Shown here piece after piece: positions 31,008 to 38,162 of a stretch of 64,000 nt of DNA. The DNA is taken from NCBI RefSeq assembly GCF_020177335.1, contig NZ_JAIVMG010000001.1, positions 434,001 to 498,000 of the forward strand, in the 5' to 3' direction. Numbering within the stretch: the first letter of the stretch is position 1; each line of letters opens with the position of its first letter. The position numbers were made by a program, and so were the translations under genes. The notes beneath the pieces are model-generated. The model saw only the letters and a list, made by a program, of their open reading frames with translations, was not told the DNA's origin and made no database searches. Origin of the DNA: Stappia indica. GTDB lineage: Bacteria; Pseudomonadota; Alphaproteobacteria; Rhizobiales; Stappiaceae.

Positions 31008-32042
31008 TCAACCCTTGTCTTGTGCGAGTGTGGATGGCGAAACGGGGATGCCCTGTTCCTTGTAATAGGCCAGCGCGCCCGGATGGATCGGCACGCTCAT
31101 GCCGCGCCCGACGGTCTCTTCAGAGACGCCGGCCAGAAGCGCGTGAATGCCCTTGAAGTCCTCGCGGCGGGTCCAGATCGCCTCGACCACGGCGCGCGCC
31201 AGATCGTCGGGCATATCCTCGGAGGCGAAGAGGAAGGTCGCGGTGCCGACGGTATGGGCCTCCTCGGCCTGACCACCGTAAAGCCCCTTCGGCAGGGTCA
31301 GCTTCTCATAGCCGCCGCCGGTCAGCTCCAGGAAACGATCGATGGTGGATGCATCGAGAGACAGAGTGCGGATCGGCCGGGCGGTTTCGGTCTCGCGCAC
31401 GCTCGGATGCGGGAACAGCGACAGCCACATGACCGCGTCGAGCTGCCCGTTGCGCAGGGCATTGTGCGATTCTGCCCAGCTCAGCTCACGGATCGCGCCG
31501 CCATCGGCCTCGATGTCGGCCATGGACATGCCGGCGGCCTCAAGCAGGGTCTTGAAGGCATTCCAGGAGGTCTGGCCCGGCTGACCGGCGCTGACCTGCT
31601 TGCCGCGAAGATCGGCGAGCGAGTGAATGTCGGAGGTGGCATCGACCCAGATCTGAATTCCGCTCTGCATCAGGGACATGAGACCACGGGTCTTGCGCAC
31701 CGGCGCTTCCGGCGTTGCCGGATCCTTGCCGTTCCACGCATCCCAGGCGTTGCTGGCGGAGGTCAGACCGAGATCCGCCTGGCCGGACTGGACCCGCAGG
31801 AGATTCGGCCCGGAGCCGCCCGGCTGCACGTCGATGATCGTGTCGGGGTAGACGCCGCGCAGGATGTCGGCAATGCCGGTGGCGACGATGTTGAACACAC
31901 CGCCCGAGGGGCCGGCACCGATCGCCAGAAAATCCGGAGCGGCGGCAAAGGCCCGACCGCCGGACAGCGGCAGCGCGGCGGCCAGAGCGCCGGCGCCGGT
32001 GTACTTGAGGAATGTGCGTCTGTTCAGTGCTTCAACCATCAT
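31008..32042 (-). CDS. TAXI family TRAP transporter solute-binding protein (second system)
   Basis: Binding protein of 344 aa with a twin-arginine-type signal (NRRTFLKYTGAGALAAALPL), so it may be exported folded. The mature TAXI domain begins DFLAIGAGPSGGVFNIVATG and includes LLRVQSGQADLGLTSASN. GGAGG precedes the ATG. It is first in a four-gene unit with the permease and two RidA proteins, and convergent-proximal to a LysR gene on the same strand. Confidence 0.92.
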   Translation of the reverse strand: MMVEALNRRTFLKYTGAGALAAALPLSGGRAFAAAPDFLAIGAGPSGGVFNIVATGIADILRGVYPDTIIDVQPGGSGPNLLRVQSGQADLGLTSASNAWDAWNGKDPATPEAPVRKTRGLMSLMQSGIQIWVDATSDIHSLADLRGKQVSAGQPGQTSWNAFKTLLEAAGMSMADIEADGGAIRELSWAESHNALRNGQLDAVMWLSLFPHPSVRETETARPIRTLSLDASTIDRFLELTGGGYEKLTLPKGLYGGQAEEAHTVGTATFLFASEDMPDDLARAVVEAIWTRREDFKGIHALLAGVSEETVGRGMSVPIHPGALAYYKEQGIPVSPSTLAQDKG

Positions 32043-32155
32043 GGTTCCTCCCTGAAGGCAACGGATCGCGCAAGCGACGCTGCGTCGTTTTAACCGATGC
32101 TCTACGGGTGCCGCGTGGCCGCCTTTCCATCAAGCTTAAATTTCTGATGCGAATT

Positions 32156-33037
32156 TCAGTTTTCCTGAAGCTTCAACCTGAGATCGCGCAACTCTTCCAG
32201 GAACGCCAGAACCGCCGGGCTGGGAACCGCACGGGCCGCGCGCAGGATCCCGACCCTCCGTCGTACGTTTTCGTCGGCCAGTGGCAGGAACCGCAGATCC
32301 GACACCCCCTGCATGGTCAGCTCCGGCAGGAGGGTCACGCCGACCCCGGCGCGGACCAGCGAGAACAGTGAGGTGTTGTTGCGCACCATCATGCGGGACC
32401 CGTCGAGGATCGGTTTGAATTCCGCCCCGGTGATCTGGAAGCAGGTGCCGTTGGCGAGGAAGTCGAGCCCTTGCAGATCGCTCCAGTCGACAGGCGTTCC
32501 CCGCCTGGCCAACGGATGATCCGGCGGACAGACCAGCCCGAATGGGTCCGACAGAAATGGCTCGCCGAGCAGTTCCCCGCTGTCGTTGGCAAAGCTCGCA
32601 AGTCCGATATCGACCCGGCCGCGGGTCAACTCGCGGGTTACCGCAAGCGAATCCATGTCCCGCAAGTCGATGAAGACCCCCGGCCGTGCGCGGGCAAAGG
32701 TCTTGATTACCTCCGGCAGGATACTCGCCGCGACCGAGGGCACCGCAGCGATCCGCACCGATCCGGATTCGGAACGGGCATAGCTCAGCATTTCATCGAC
32801 CGTGCCATCGAACTGGTTCACGGTCTGCAGCGCTTGCTCGAAGATATGCTGGCCAAGGCCGGTCAGCTTGCTCTTGCGCTCGGTCTCGAACAGAGGCGCG
32901 CCGAGGTGCTCCTCGAACTGCTTGAGCATCATCGACACCGCCGAGGGGGTGCGGCCAAGATGGTCCGCAGCCTCCGACAGATTGCCCCGCTGCGCCACCG
33001 CCGCGAAACAGCGCAACATCTCCAGCTTGATTGCCAT
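32156..33037 (-). CDS. LysR family transcriptional regulator
   Basis: Regulator of 293 aa. The N-terminal winged HTH begins IKLEMLRCFAAVAQRGNLSEAA, with LGRTPSAVSMMLKQFEEHLG as the recognition region. The periplasmic-binding-like effector domain runs from about residue 90 to the end (SGSVRIAAVPSVAASILPEV, VGVTLLPELTM). The start at 33037 gives the canonical N-terminus; an upstream ATG (28 codons into the longer frame) is possible. It is divergent from the M19-like gene and upstream of the TAXI-TRAP unit, so it probably regulates one or both. Confidence 0.92.
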   Translation of the reverse strand: MAIKLEMLRCFAAVAQRGNLSEAADHLGRTPSAVSMMLKQFEEHLGAPLFETERKSKLTGLGQHIFEQALQTVNQFDGTVDEMLSYARSESGSVRIAAVPSVAASILPEVIKTFARARPGVFIDLRDMDSLAVTRELTRGRVDIGLASFANDSGELLGEPFLSDPFGLVCPPDHPLARRGTPVDWSDLQGLDFLANGTCFQITGAEFKPILDGSRMMVRNNTSLFSLVRAGVGVTLLPELTMQGVSDLRFLPLADENVRRRVGILRAARAVPSPAVLAFLEELRDLRLKLQEN

Positions 33038-33165
33038 TTCAGGTTTTCTCAAATTCGTTTCAGATATTTGATTTTGACTGAAATCCATCTCCGGGTCGAG
33101 AGTGCGCCAACAGTCGCACCGCCGTTTCGGGCGGCGCTTTCTTTTCAAGGAGCTCGACCCCGCCC

Positions 33166-34185
33166 ATGGCAAGCCCGGCCTTTCGCATCGACAATCTTCA
33201 GTACGCCAACTGGTCGCGTAAGATCTTTGAACAGATGCGCGCCGGCGGGCTCGACGCTGTGCATGTGACCATCGCCTATCACGAGACCTTCCGCGAAACC
33301 GTCGCCAACATGGAGAAGTGGAACCGCTGGTTCGAGCAGCACGGCGATCTGATCATGCCCGGACGCTGGGCCAGCGACGTGCGCCGGGCGCGCGAAACCG
33401 GCCGCACGGCGATCTTCTTCGGCTTCCAGAACCCCTCGCCCATCGAAGACGATATCGGCCTCGTCGAGGTGCTTCATGACCTCGGCGCGCGGTTCATGCA
33501 GCTCAGCTACAACAACCAGTCGCTGCTCGCCACCGGGTGCTACGAGCGGGAAGACCCCGGCATCACCCGCATGGGCAAGGAAGTGATCCGCGAGATGAAC
33601 CGGGTCGGGCTCGTCATCGACATGAGCCATTCGGCGGACCGGTCCACCTTCGAGGCGATGGAGATTTCCACCCGGCCGATTGCCATCACCCACGCCAATC
33701 CGAAGGCCTGGGCCCCTGCCCTGCGCAACAAGAGCGACGACATCCTGCGGGCGCTGGCGCAGTCCGGCGGCATGCTCGGCTTCTCGCTCTATCCGCATCA
33801 CCTGAAGGACGGTCCCAACTGCACGCTGGCCAGCTTCTGCGAAATGGCCGCGCGCACGGCGGAAATCATGGGGCCGGCCGCCATCGGCATCGGCTCGGAC
33901 CTGTGTCAGGACCAGCCGGACAGCGTGGTGGAATGGATGCGTGTCGGCCGCTGGTCGAAGTCGATCGACTATGGCGAGGGCTCGGCGGACAATCCCGGCT
34001 TCCCGCCGATGCCGGAGTGGTACCGGGACAACCGGGATTTCGGCATCTTGCGCGACGGGTTGCTGGCGGCCGGTTTCTCCGCCTCCGAGGCCGACGGCAT
34101 TCTCGGCGAGAACTGGCTGCGCTTCTACGAGACCAACTTCGTTCCGGCAAAGGCTCTTGCCGGCGATCTGGCGAAAGCTGTCTGA
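33166..34185 (+). CDS. M19 membrane-dipeptidase-like protein lacking the HxD motif
   Basis: Protein of 339 aa with the fold of peptidase M19 (renal dipeptidase). It retains the Glu of the bridging position (PIED, Glu94), the DMSHS block (His155), ITHAN (His176), RNKSDD and GIGSDLCQD. However, the N-terminal metal-binding HxD of the family (DGHNDLP) is replaced by a His-free IDNLQYANW, and the usual LTH is LSY (Tyr115). It may therefore bind fewer metals or have a different reaction. It faces the LysR gene and is the only plus-strand gene between purU and the AraC gene. Its substrate is unknown. Confidence 0.8.
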   Translation: MASPAFRIDNLQYANWSRKIFEQMRAGGLDAVHVTIAYHETFRETVANMEKWNRWFEQHGDLIMPGRWASDVRRARETGRTAIFFGFQNPSPIEDDIGLVEVLHDLGARFMQLSYNNQSLLATGCYEREDPGITRMGKEVIREMNRVGLVIDMSHSADRSTFEAMEISTRPIAITHANPKAWAPALRNKSDDILRALAQSGGMLGFSLYPHHLKDGPNCTLASFCEMAARTAEIMGPAAIGIGSDLCQDQPDSVVEWMRVGRWSKSIDYGEGSADNPGFPPMPEWYRDNRDFGILRDGLLAAGFSASEADGILGENWLRFYETNFVPAKALAGDLAKAV

Positions 34186-34219
34186 GCGCCTTCCCCCTCC
34201 AGGGCTGCTCCAGCATGAA

Positions 34220-34263
34220 ACCGGCCGGGTCCTTGAACGGATCCGGCCGGCTTCCTGTTTTTC
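34220..34263 (+). terminator. Terminator between the M19-like gene and the BMC operon
   Basis: Long stem beginning CCGGCCGGGTCC (34221-34232) that pairs with GGATCCGGCCGG (34239-34250, one bulge), followed by CTTCCTGTTTTT on the plus strand. It is best as the M19-like gene terminator and can also stop the convergent BMC operon. Confidence 0.7.
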
Positions 34264-34290
34264 ACTGTCGATTTTCCGTGCGCAGCGTCC

Positions 34291-34920
34291 TCAGCCCGCC
34301 CGGCCCTTCACCTGTTCCAGTGTCCGGGTGATGGCATCGCGCGCCTTTTCCATCTCCGCCCGCGAGCCCGACATGAAGATGCGGCCGGTGGCGCCCATCA
34401 TCTGCACATCGTTGATCGTGGCTTCGGGCGCGGCCCGTTCCGCCTCGTTGGCGGCGACGCAGGCAAACAGCGCCGGCGCCATTTCGTAGATCAGCAAGGA
34501 CACGCCCGGCACCAGGATCGACGCATCGCGCGACCGGTTGAGGATGATCGCGTGCTGGTCCGACAGGTCGTCGATGATGTCCTGAAACAGGATCTTCGGC
34601 ACCATCTGATCGCTGGCCTTGGCGCCGATCCCCTTGAGGATCGCCTGTCCGGCCTTCTGCAATTCCTCCGGATCGTCGGAATGCAGCTCCAGCAATCCGA
34701 ACTGTCGCTCGGTGAAGAGAATGCCGGGCTCCATGTCCGGCGATTCCTTCAAGGCCAGATCGGCGATCCGGTGAATGGCAAGCGCGGGGGCCACCTCGAT
34801 GATCAGGCTGTTCTGACCCTCAAACGGCGGATAGCCCCGCGCCCGCAGCGGCGTTGCAAGATAGGCCGCAAACTGTGGCTGCAGATCCTGGATCGGCAGA
34901 TAGACCCTGAGTTCTGTCAT
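34291..34920 (-). CDS. BMC-T tandem-domain shell protein, CsoS1D-like (distal copy)
   Basis: Microcompartment shell protein of 209 aa with two BMC domains that would form pseudohexameric trimers. Domain 1 spans about residues 5-105 and domain 2 about 108-205. The permuted N-terminus (LRVYLPIQDLQPQFAAYLAT) and the segment LFTERQFGLLELHS match the CsoS1D/CcmP type, in which adjacent Glu and Arg gate a large central pore; here they are Glu71-Arg72. It is the last gene of the BMC operon, 28 bases after the hexamer protein gene. It probably gives a gated, possibly double-stacked pore for cofactors or larger metabolites. Confidence 0.88.
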   Translation of the reverse strand: MTELRVYLPIQDLQPQFAAYLATPLRARGYPPFEGQNSLIIEVAPALAIHRIADLALKESPDMEPGILFTERQFGLLELHSDDPEELQKAGQAILKGIGAKASDQMVPKILFQDIIDDLSDQHAIILNRSRDASILVPGVSLLIYEMAPALFACVAANEAERAAPEATINDVQMMGATGRIFMSGSRAEMEKARDAITRTLEQVKGRAG

Positions 34921-34947
34921 GGTTCCGGCCCTCTCCTGATCGATGCC

Positions 34948-35232
34948 TTACTTGACGTTCGCGGCTTCGAAATGCTTGCCGAGATCGGGATGCGGACGCG
35001 GGATCACATGCACCGACACCACTTCGCCGATCTGGTTGGCGGCTTCCGCGCCGGCCTCGGTCGCGGCCTTGACCGCACCGACATCGCCCTTGACGACCAC
35101 CGAGACGAGGCCGCCGCCGACCTCGTTGCGGGCGACGATCTCCACATTGGCCGCCTTGACCATCGCGTCGGCGGCGGTCAGCGCCGGCACATAGCCACGG
35201 GTCTCGATCATTCCAATTGCCTGACTAGCCAT
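34948..35232 (-). CDS. BMC-H hexameric shell protein (PduA/EutM-like)
   Basis: Major facet protein, 94 aa with a single BMC domain. It begins [20 protein letters not shown], then [11 protein letters not shown], the pore loop NEVGGG (residues 36-41), [18 protein letters not shown] and [11 protein letters not shown]. The sequence follows PduA closely except for the pore loop, where KIGSG-type residues are replaced by VGGG, which suggests a small neutral pore. It is the only hexamer protein of the locus, so facets would be built from this one protein plus the tandem proteins. Confidence 0.95.
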   Translation of the reverse strand: MASQAIGMIETRGYVPALTAADAMVKAANVEIVARNEVGGGLVSVVVKGDVGAVKAATEAGAEAANQIGEVVSVHVIPRPHPDLGKHFEAANVK

Positions 35233-35280
35233 GATGCTTCTCCTCTTTCAGGTCTTGTCCAGAACGGGCGGGGCCGCCCG

Positions 35281-35517
35281 TCAGTTCTCGTCGATCGAGC
35301 CGATGATCAGCGCATCGACCGGAGCCTTGATCTTGGTGAAATATCCAGCGGCAACAGAGCCCTGGGTGATCAGCACATCCTCACCCTCGGCGCAGCCGAG
35401 CGGATCGAAGGCAACGATGGTGGTGCCGGCGACATCGACCTCCAGCAGCGAGCCGACCGGCAGGGTTTCGATGCGTTTGGTGGCCCAGACCCGGCCTGTC
35501 ACTTTTCCACGGATCAT
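35281..35517 (-). CDS. BMC-P pentameric vertex protein (EutN/CcmL family)
   Basis: Vertex-capping protein of 78 aa. It begins MIRGKVTGRVWATKR, then VGSLLEVDVAGTTIVAFDPLGCAEGEDVLITQGSVA in broken pieces of the EutN/CcmL fold, and ends PVDALIIGSIDE. Its ATG overlaps the stop of the upstream unknown gene (ATGA), giving coupling. A closed icosahedral-like shell needs such pentamers at its vertices, so the presence of this gene supports a complete compartment. Confidence 0.95.
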   Translation of the reverse strand: MIRGKVTGRVWATKRIETLPVGSLLEVDVAGTTIVAFDPLGCAEGEDVLITQGSVAAGYFTKIKAPVDALIIGSIDEN

Positions 35518-35963
35518 GACGCTGTCCTTTCAAGTCGGATGCCCCGACGCCGCAGCTCGTCGCGGGCCAGAGGGGTGAGCCGCACGGATTTGTCCGCAAG
35601 CACCGATGTCGTCCCGTCCGGCAGGCCGGCGATGTCCCGTTCCGAGATCATCCCCCGGTCGAACCGCACCTGGCGGGGCGCTGCCTGTGGCGGCGGGGCC
35701 GCCGGCTGATGCGCCTCGATCCGCACCGGAGCCGCATCGTCGGCGAGACGGAACCGGTGGCGTCCGGCGAGAATGTCGGCCCGACGGGCGCCATCCTGGG
35801 CCATCTCCAGCACCCGGAGGGCGAAGGCGTTGAGATCGGCGCTGGAACGGATCGCCACCGCTTCCTGCGTCACCTGCGGCGCGGCGGCGGGCGCCAGATC
35901 CGCCCGCACCCGGCCCAGTTCCTCGCGCAACAACTCGCGAATAACCTGGCGAAGGTCGTCCAC
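35514..35963 (-). CDS. BMC-associated unknown protein with N-terminal encapsulation-like helix
   Basis: Protein of 149 aa with no enzyme fold that I recognise. The first 20 residues form a strong amphipathic helix (DDLRQVIRELLREELGRVR), the type used to attach cargo to BMC shells. Then follow an Ala/Pro-rich linker, a short helical middle part (LNAFALRVLEMAQDGARRAD, about 44-63), a second Pro-rich linker (about 84-97), and a C-terminal unit ending LTPLARDELRRRGIRLE, a motif seen in EutT/PduO-type BMC-associated proteins. The GTG start at 35963 shares a base with the TAG of the upstream shell gene. It may be a scaffold or assembly factor. Confidence 0.75.
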   Translation of the reverse strand: MDDLRQVIRELLREELGRVRADLAPAAAPQVTQEAVAIRSSADLNAFALRVLEMAQDGARRADILAGRHRFRLADDAAPVRIEAHQPAAPPPQAAPRQVRFDRGMISERDIAGLPDGTTSVLADKSVRLTPLARDELRRRGIRLERTAS

Positions 35964-36574
35964 TAGACCGCTCCCGCCGACCGCAGCGCGGCTTCCGCGG
36001 CGTTGCGCGCATTGCGCACCTCCGCCTCGTCGCCGGCGAGATAAAGCCGCCCGTTCGGGCCGATCATCCGGTAGTCGATCAGCTTGATGTTCGCTTCCTT
36101 CTCCGCCTCGTTGCAGGCCAGCATGGCGTAGGACGCCGACTGGCATTCCAGGAGGTAGAGGCTGTCGCCGCCGAGGATCATCGAGCCCATGCGGTTGCGG
36201 TTCATCAAGAAGGCGTGCTGGTGGTCCACACGCGTGACGATCTTCGAGGCAAGGATCTTCGGCGGGGCCGCATCCTCGCGCCGCGCCCCAAGGGCATGGA
36301 GCACCGCGTCGGCGCCGGCCTGCACCTCGGCGGTGGAGCGGGAGTGGAACTCCAGCGTGCCGAACTGGCGCTCGACCACCAGAAGGCCGGCCTTCACGTC
36401 GGCGCTCTTCAGCGCCACGTCGGTCAGGGCCTCGATATCAAGCCCAGGGGCGATCTCGATGATCTGCGCGGCCATGCGTGAGCGTGGCAGGCTGCCGCGC
36501 ATCCAGGTCGCCACATAGGCCAGCGTCTGCGGCTGCAACTGGTCGATGAAGATGAAGGAGCGAAGGTCTGCCAT
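35963..36574 (-). CDS. BMC-T tandem-domain shell protein, CsoS1D-like (proximal copy)
   Basis: Second tandem-BMC shell protein, 203 aa. It starts DLRSFIFIDQLQPQTLAYVA and continues MAAQIIEIAPGLDIEAL and VVERQFGTLEFHS, a close match to my recollection of the carboxysome protein CsoS1D. The gating pair is Glu68-Arg69. The second domain includes HAFLMNRNRMGSMILGG and LACNEAEKEANIKLIDY. It lies 4 bases after the aldehyde dehydrogenase stop. Its paralogue at the operon end differs in pore-lining residues, so the two may gate different molecules. Confidence 0.9.
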   Translation of the reverse strand: MADLRSFIFIDQLQPQTLAYVATWMRGSLPRSRMAAQIIEIAPGLDIEALTDVALKSADVKAGLLVVERQFGTLEFHSRSTAEVQAGADAVLHALGARREDAAPPKILASKIVTRVDHQHAFLMNRNRMGSMILGGDSLYLLECQSASYAMLACNEAEKEANIKLIDYRMIGPNGRLYLAGDEAEVRNARNAAEAALRSAGAV

Positions 36575-36578
36575 GGGG

Positions 36579-38162
36579 TTATTTCCTCAGGAGATCGCGG
36601 AGCTCGGCCGCAATCAGGCGGCGCAGCTCGTCCTTGGTTGCAGCGTCCAGCGAGGACGCGGCAGACGGTGCAGGTGTCGGCGCCGCGAAACGCGGCGGCG
36701 CAGTGCCCGGCACACCATCGGCGGGCGCGGTGGGAAGCTGCCCCCGGAAGGCGCGGCCTACCCCCTGGAAGTTGCCGAAGGGCACCTTCCGGTCGGCGTT
36801 GTAGGCAATGCGGGTCCAGTGAACGAGGTGCTGGGGGCCGACGTTCTCGCCGATGGACGAGCGGCCAAAGAAACCGGTGCCGATGGTGAAGGTGGGCGCC
36901 AGATTGGTGGCGAACCCCGCCGCCCCTTGCGAGCAGGGCGCATTCACCACCACGCGGTAGGCCTCCACCAGCGCGGCATAGTCCATGATCACCGCCTCAT
37001 CGCGGGCATGGATTGCCGCCGAGTGCCCGGCTCCGGTCAACCGCAGGACCGCGCGGGCCTGGGAGAGGGCCTGCGTTCGGGTCTTTGCAACATGAAGAGC
37101 CAGAACCGGGCACAGCTTTTCCTTGGACAGCCGCTCTTCCACGCCGATCTGCGTGATGGGCGTCACCAGGATCCGGGTGTTGGCGGGAACGCGAATGTTG
37201 CATTCCTGGGCAATCCAGGTGGCGTCCCGGCCAATGGCTTCCACGTTGAAGCCGCGCGGATGGAACAGGAACCGGCGCAAGGCCGCCGTCTCCTCGTCCG
37301 TGCACAGGTAGGCGCCGGCGGATTTCAGCGCCATCCGCAACTGGTTCTCGACCTCCGGAACCGTGATCAGCACGCTTTCATTGGTGCACAGGATCGAGTT
37401 GTCGAAGGATTTTGAGGCAACGATGGCCTGGGCGGCCGCACCGATATCCGCCGTGGCATCGACGAACACCGGGGCATTGCCCGGCCCCACGCCAATCGCC
37501 GGATTGGAGGAGGAATAGGCCGCGCGCACCATCGGCGTGCCGCCGGTTGCCAGGATCACGTTGGTCTTCGGCGAGGTCATGAAAGCCTCGACCAGCGGAA
37601 TTGACGGCGTCTCCAGGATCTGGATGGCACCGCTCGGCGCACCGGCGGCCTCCGCCGCCCGGGCCAGCGCCGTTGCCGCCTCGATCGAGACCGCGCGCGC
37701 CGCCGGATGGGGCGAGATGACGATGGCATTACGAGTCATCATCGCCAGCAGGATCTTGTAGTTGAGGGTCGCCACCGGATTGGTCGAGGGGGTCAGCGCG
37801 AAGATCACCCCGGCTGGCCGGGGAATCTCGACGATCTTCCGCGCGTCATCAATACGGGAGTTGACGAAGTCCTGATCGCGGTAATGCTCCACCAGCGGGC
37901 GGGCGGTCAGCTCGTTCTTCAGCTTCTTGTGCTCGGCGACGCCAAAGCCGGTTTCCTCCACCGCCTTCGTTGCCATCTCCCCGGCCATCGCATGAGCCGC
38001 CTCGGCGACCGCATCGACAATGGCCATGGTCGCGGCCCGGTCGTAGCGGTCGAATACGGTGGCGGCCCAGCGGGCACGATCCAGCATCAGATCCGCCTTG
38101 CCGGCGCGCGCGGCGGGGCTGTCCGAAATATCGACAAGCGAGTTGTAAAGCGCCTGATCCAT
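36579..38162 (-). CDS. CoA-acylating aldehyde dehydrogenase, BMC signature enzyme
   Basis: PduP/EutE-type aldehyde dehydrogenase of 527 aa: aldehyde plus CoA plus NAD gives acyl-CoA plus NADH. The catalytic Cys259 is in FDNSILCTNES. Cofactor segments are FALTPSTNPVATLNYK and ATGGTPMVRAAYSS. The catalytic domain ends near residue 475 and is followed by an Ala/Pro-rich linker and a terminal amphipathic helix (KDELRRLIAAELRDLLRK), a typical C-terminal encapsulation peptide. Its start overlaps the stop of the class III PLP gene by one base. It is predicted to consume the aldehyde produced inside the shell. Confidence 0.92.
   Translation of the reverse strand: MDQALYNSLVDISDSPAARAGKADLMLDRARWAATVFDRYDRAATMAIVDAVAEAAHAMAGEMATKAVEETGFGVAEHKKLKNELTARPLVEHYRDQDFVNSRIDDARKIVEIPRPAGVIFALTPSTNPVATLNYKILLAMMTRNAIVISPHPAARAVSIEAATALARAAEAAGAPSGAIQILETPSIPLVEAFMTSPKTNVILATGGTPMVRAAYSSSNPAIGVGPGNAPVFVDATADIGAAAQAIVASKSFDNSILCTNESVLITVPEVENQLRMALKSAGAYLCTDEETAALRRFLFHPRGFNVEAIGRDATWIAQECNIRVPANTRILVTPITQIGVEERLSKEKLCPVLALHVAKTRTQALSQARAVLRLTGAGHSAAIHARDEAVIMDYAALVEAYRVVVNAPCSQGAAGFATNLAPTFTIGTGFFGRSSIGENVGPQHLVHWTRIAYNADRKVPFGNFQGVGRAFRGQLPTAPADGVPGTAPPRFAAPTPAPSAASSLDAATKDELRRLIAAELRDLLRK

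Noticed and set aside
35964-36146. Longer form of the unknown BMC protein starting upstream of 35963
   Set aside because: The extension overlaps the shell gene entirely and encodes Arg/Gly-rich shadow sequence; the GTG at 35963 begins exactly at the amphipathic helix.
34291-36574. Carboxysome, because the tandem shell proteins resemble CsoS1D
   Set aside because: No RuBisCO, carbonic anhydrase or CsoS2 is present. The aldehyde dehydrogenase and phospho-lyase set indicates a catabolic metabolosome.
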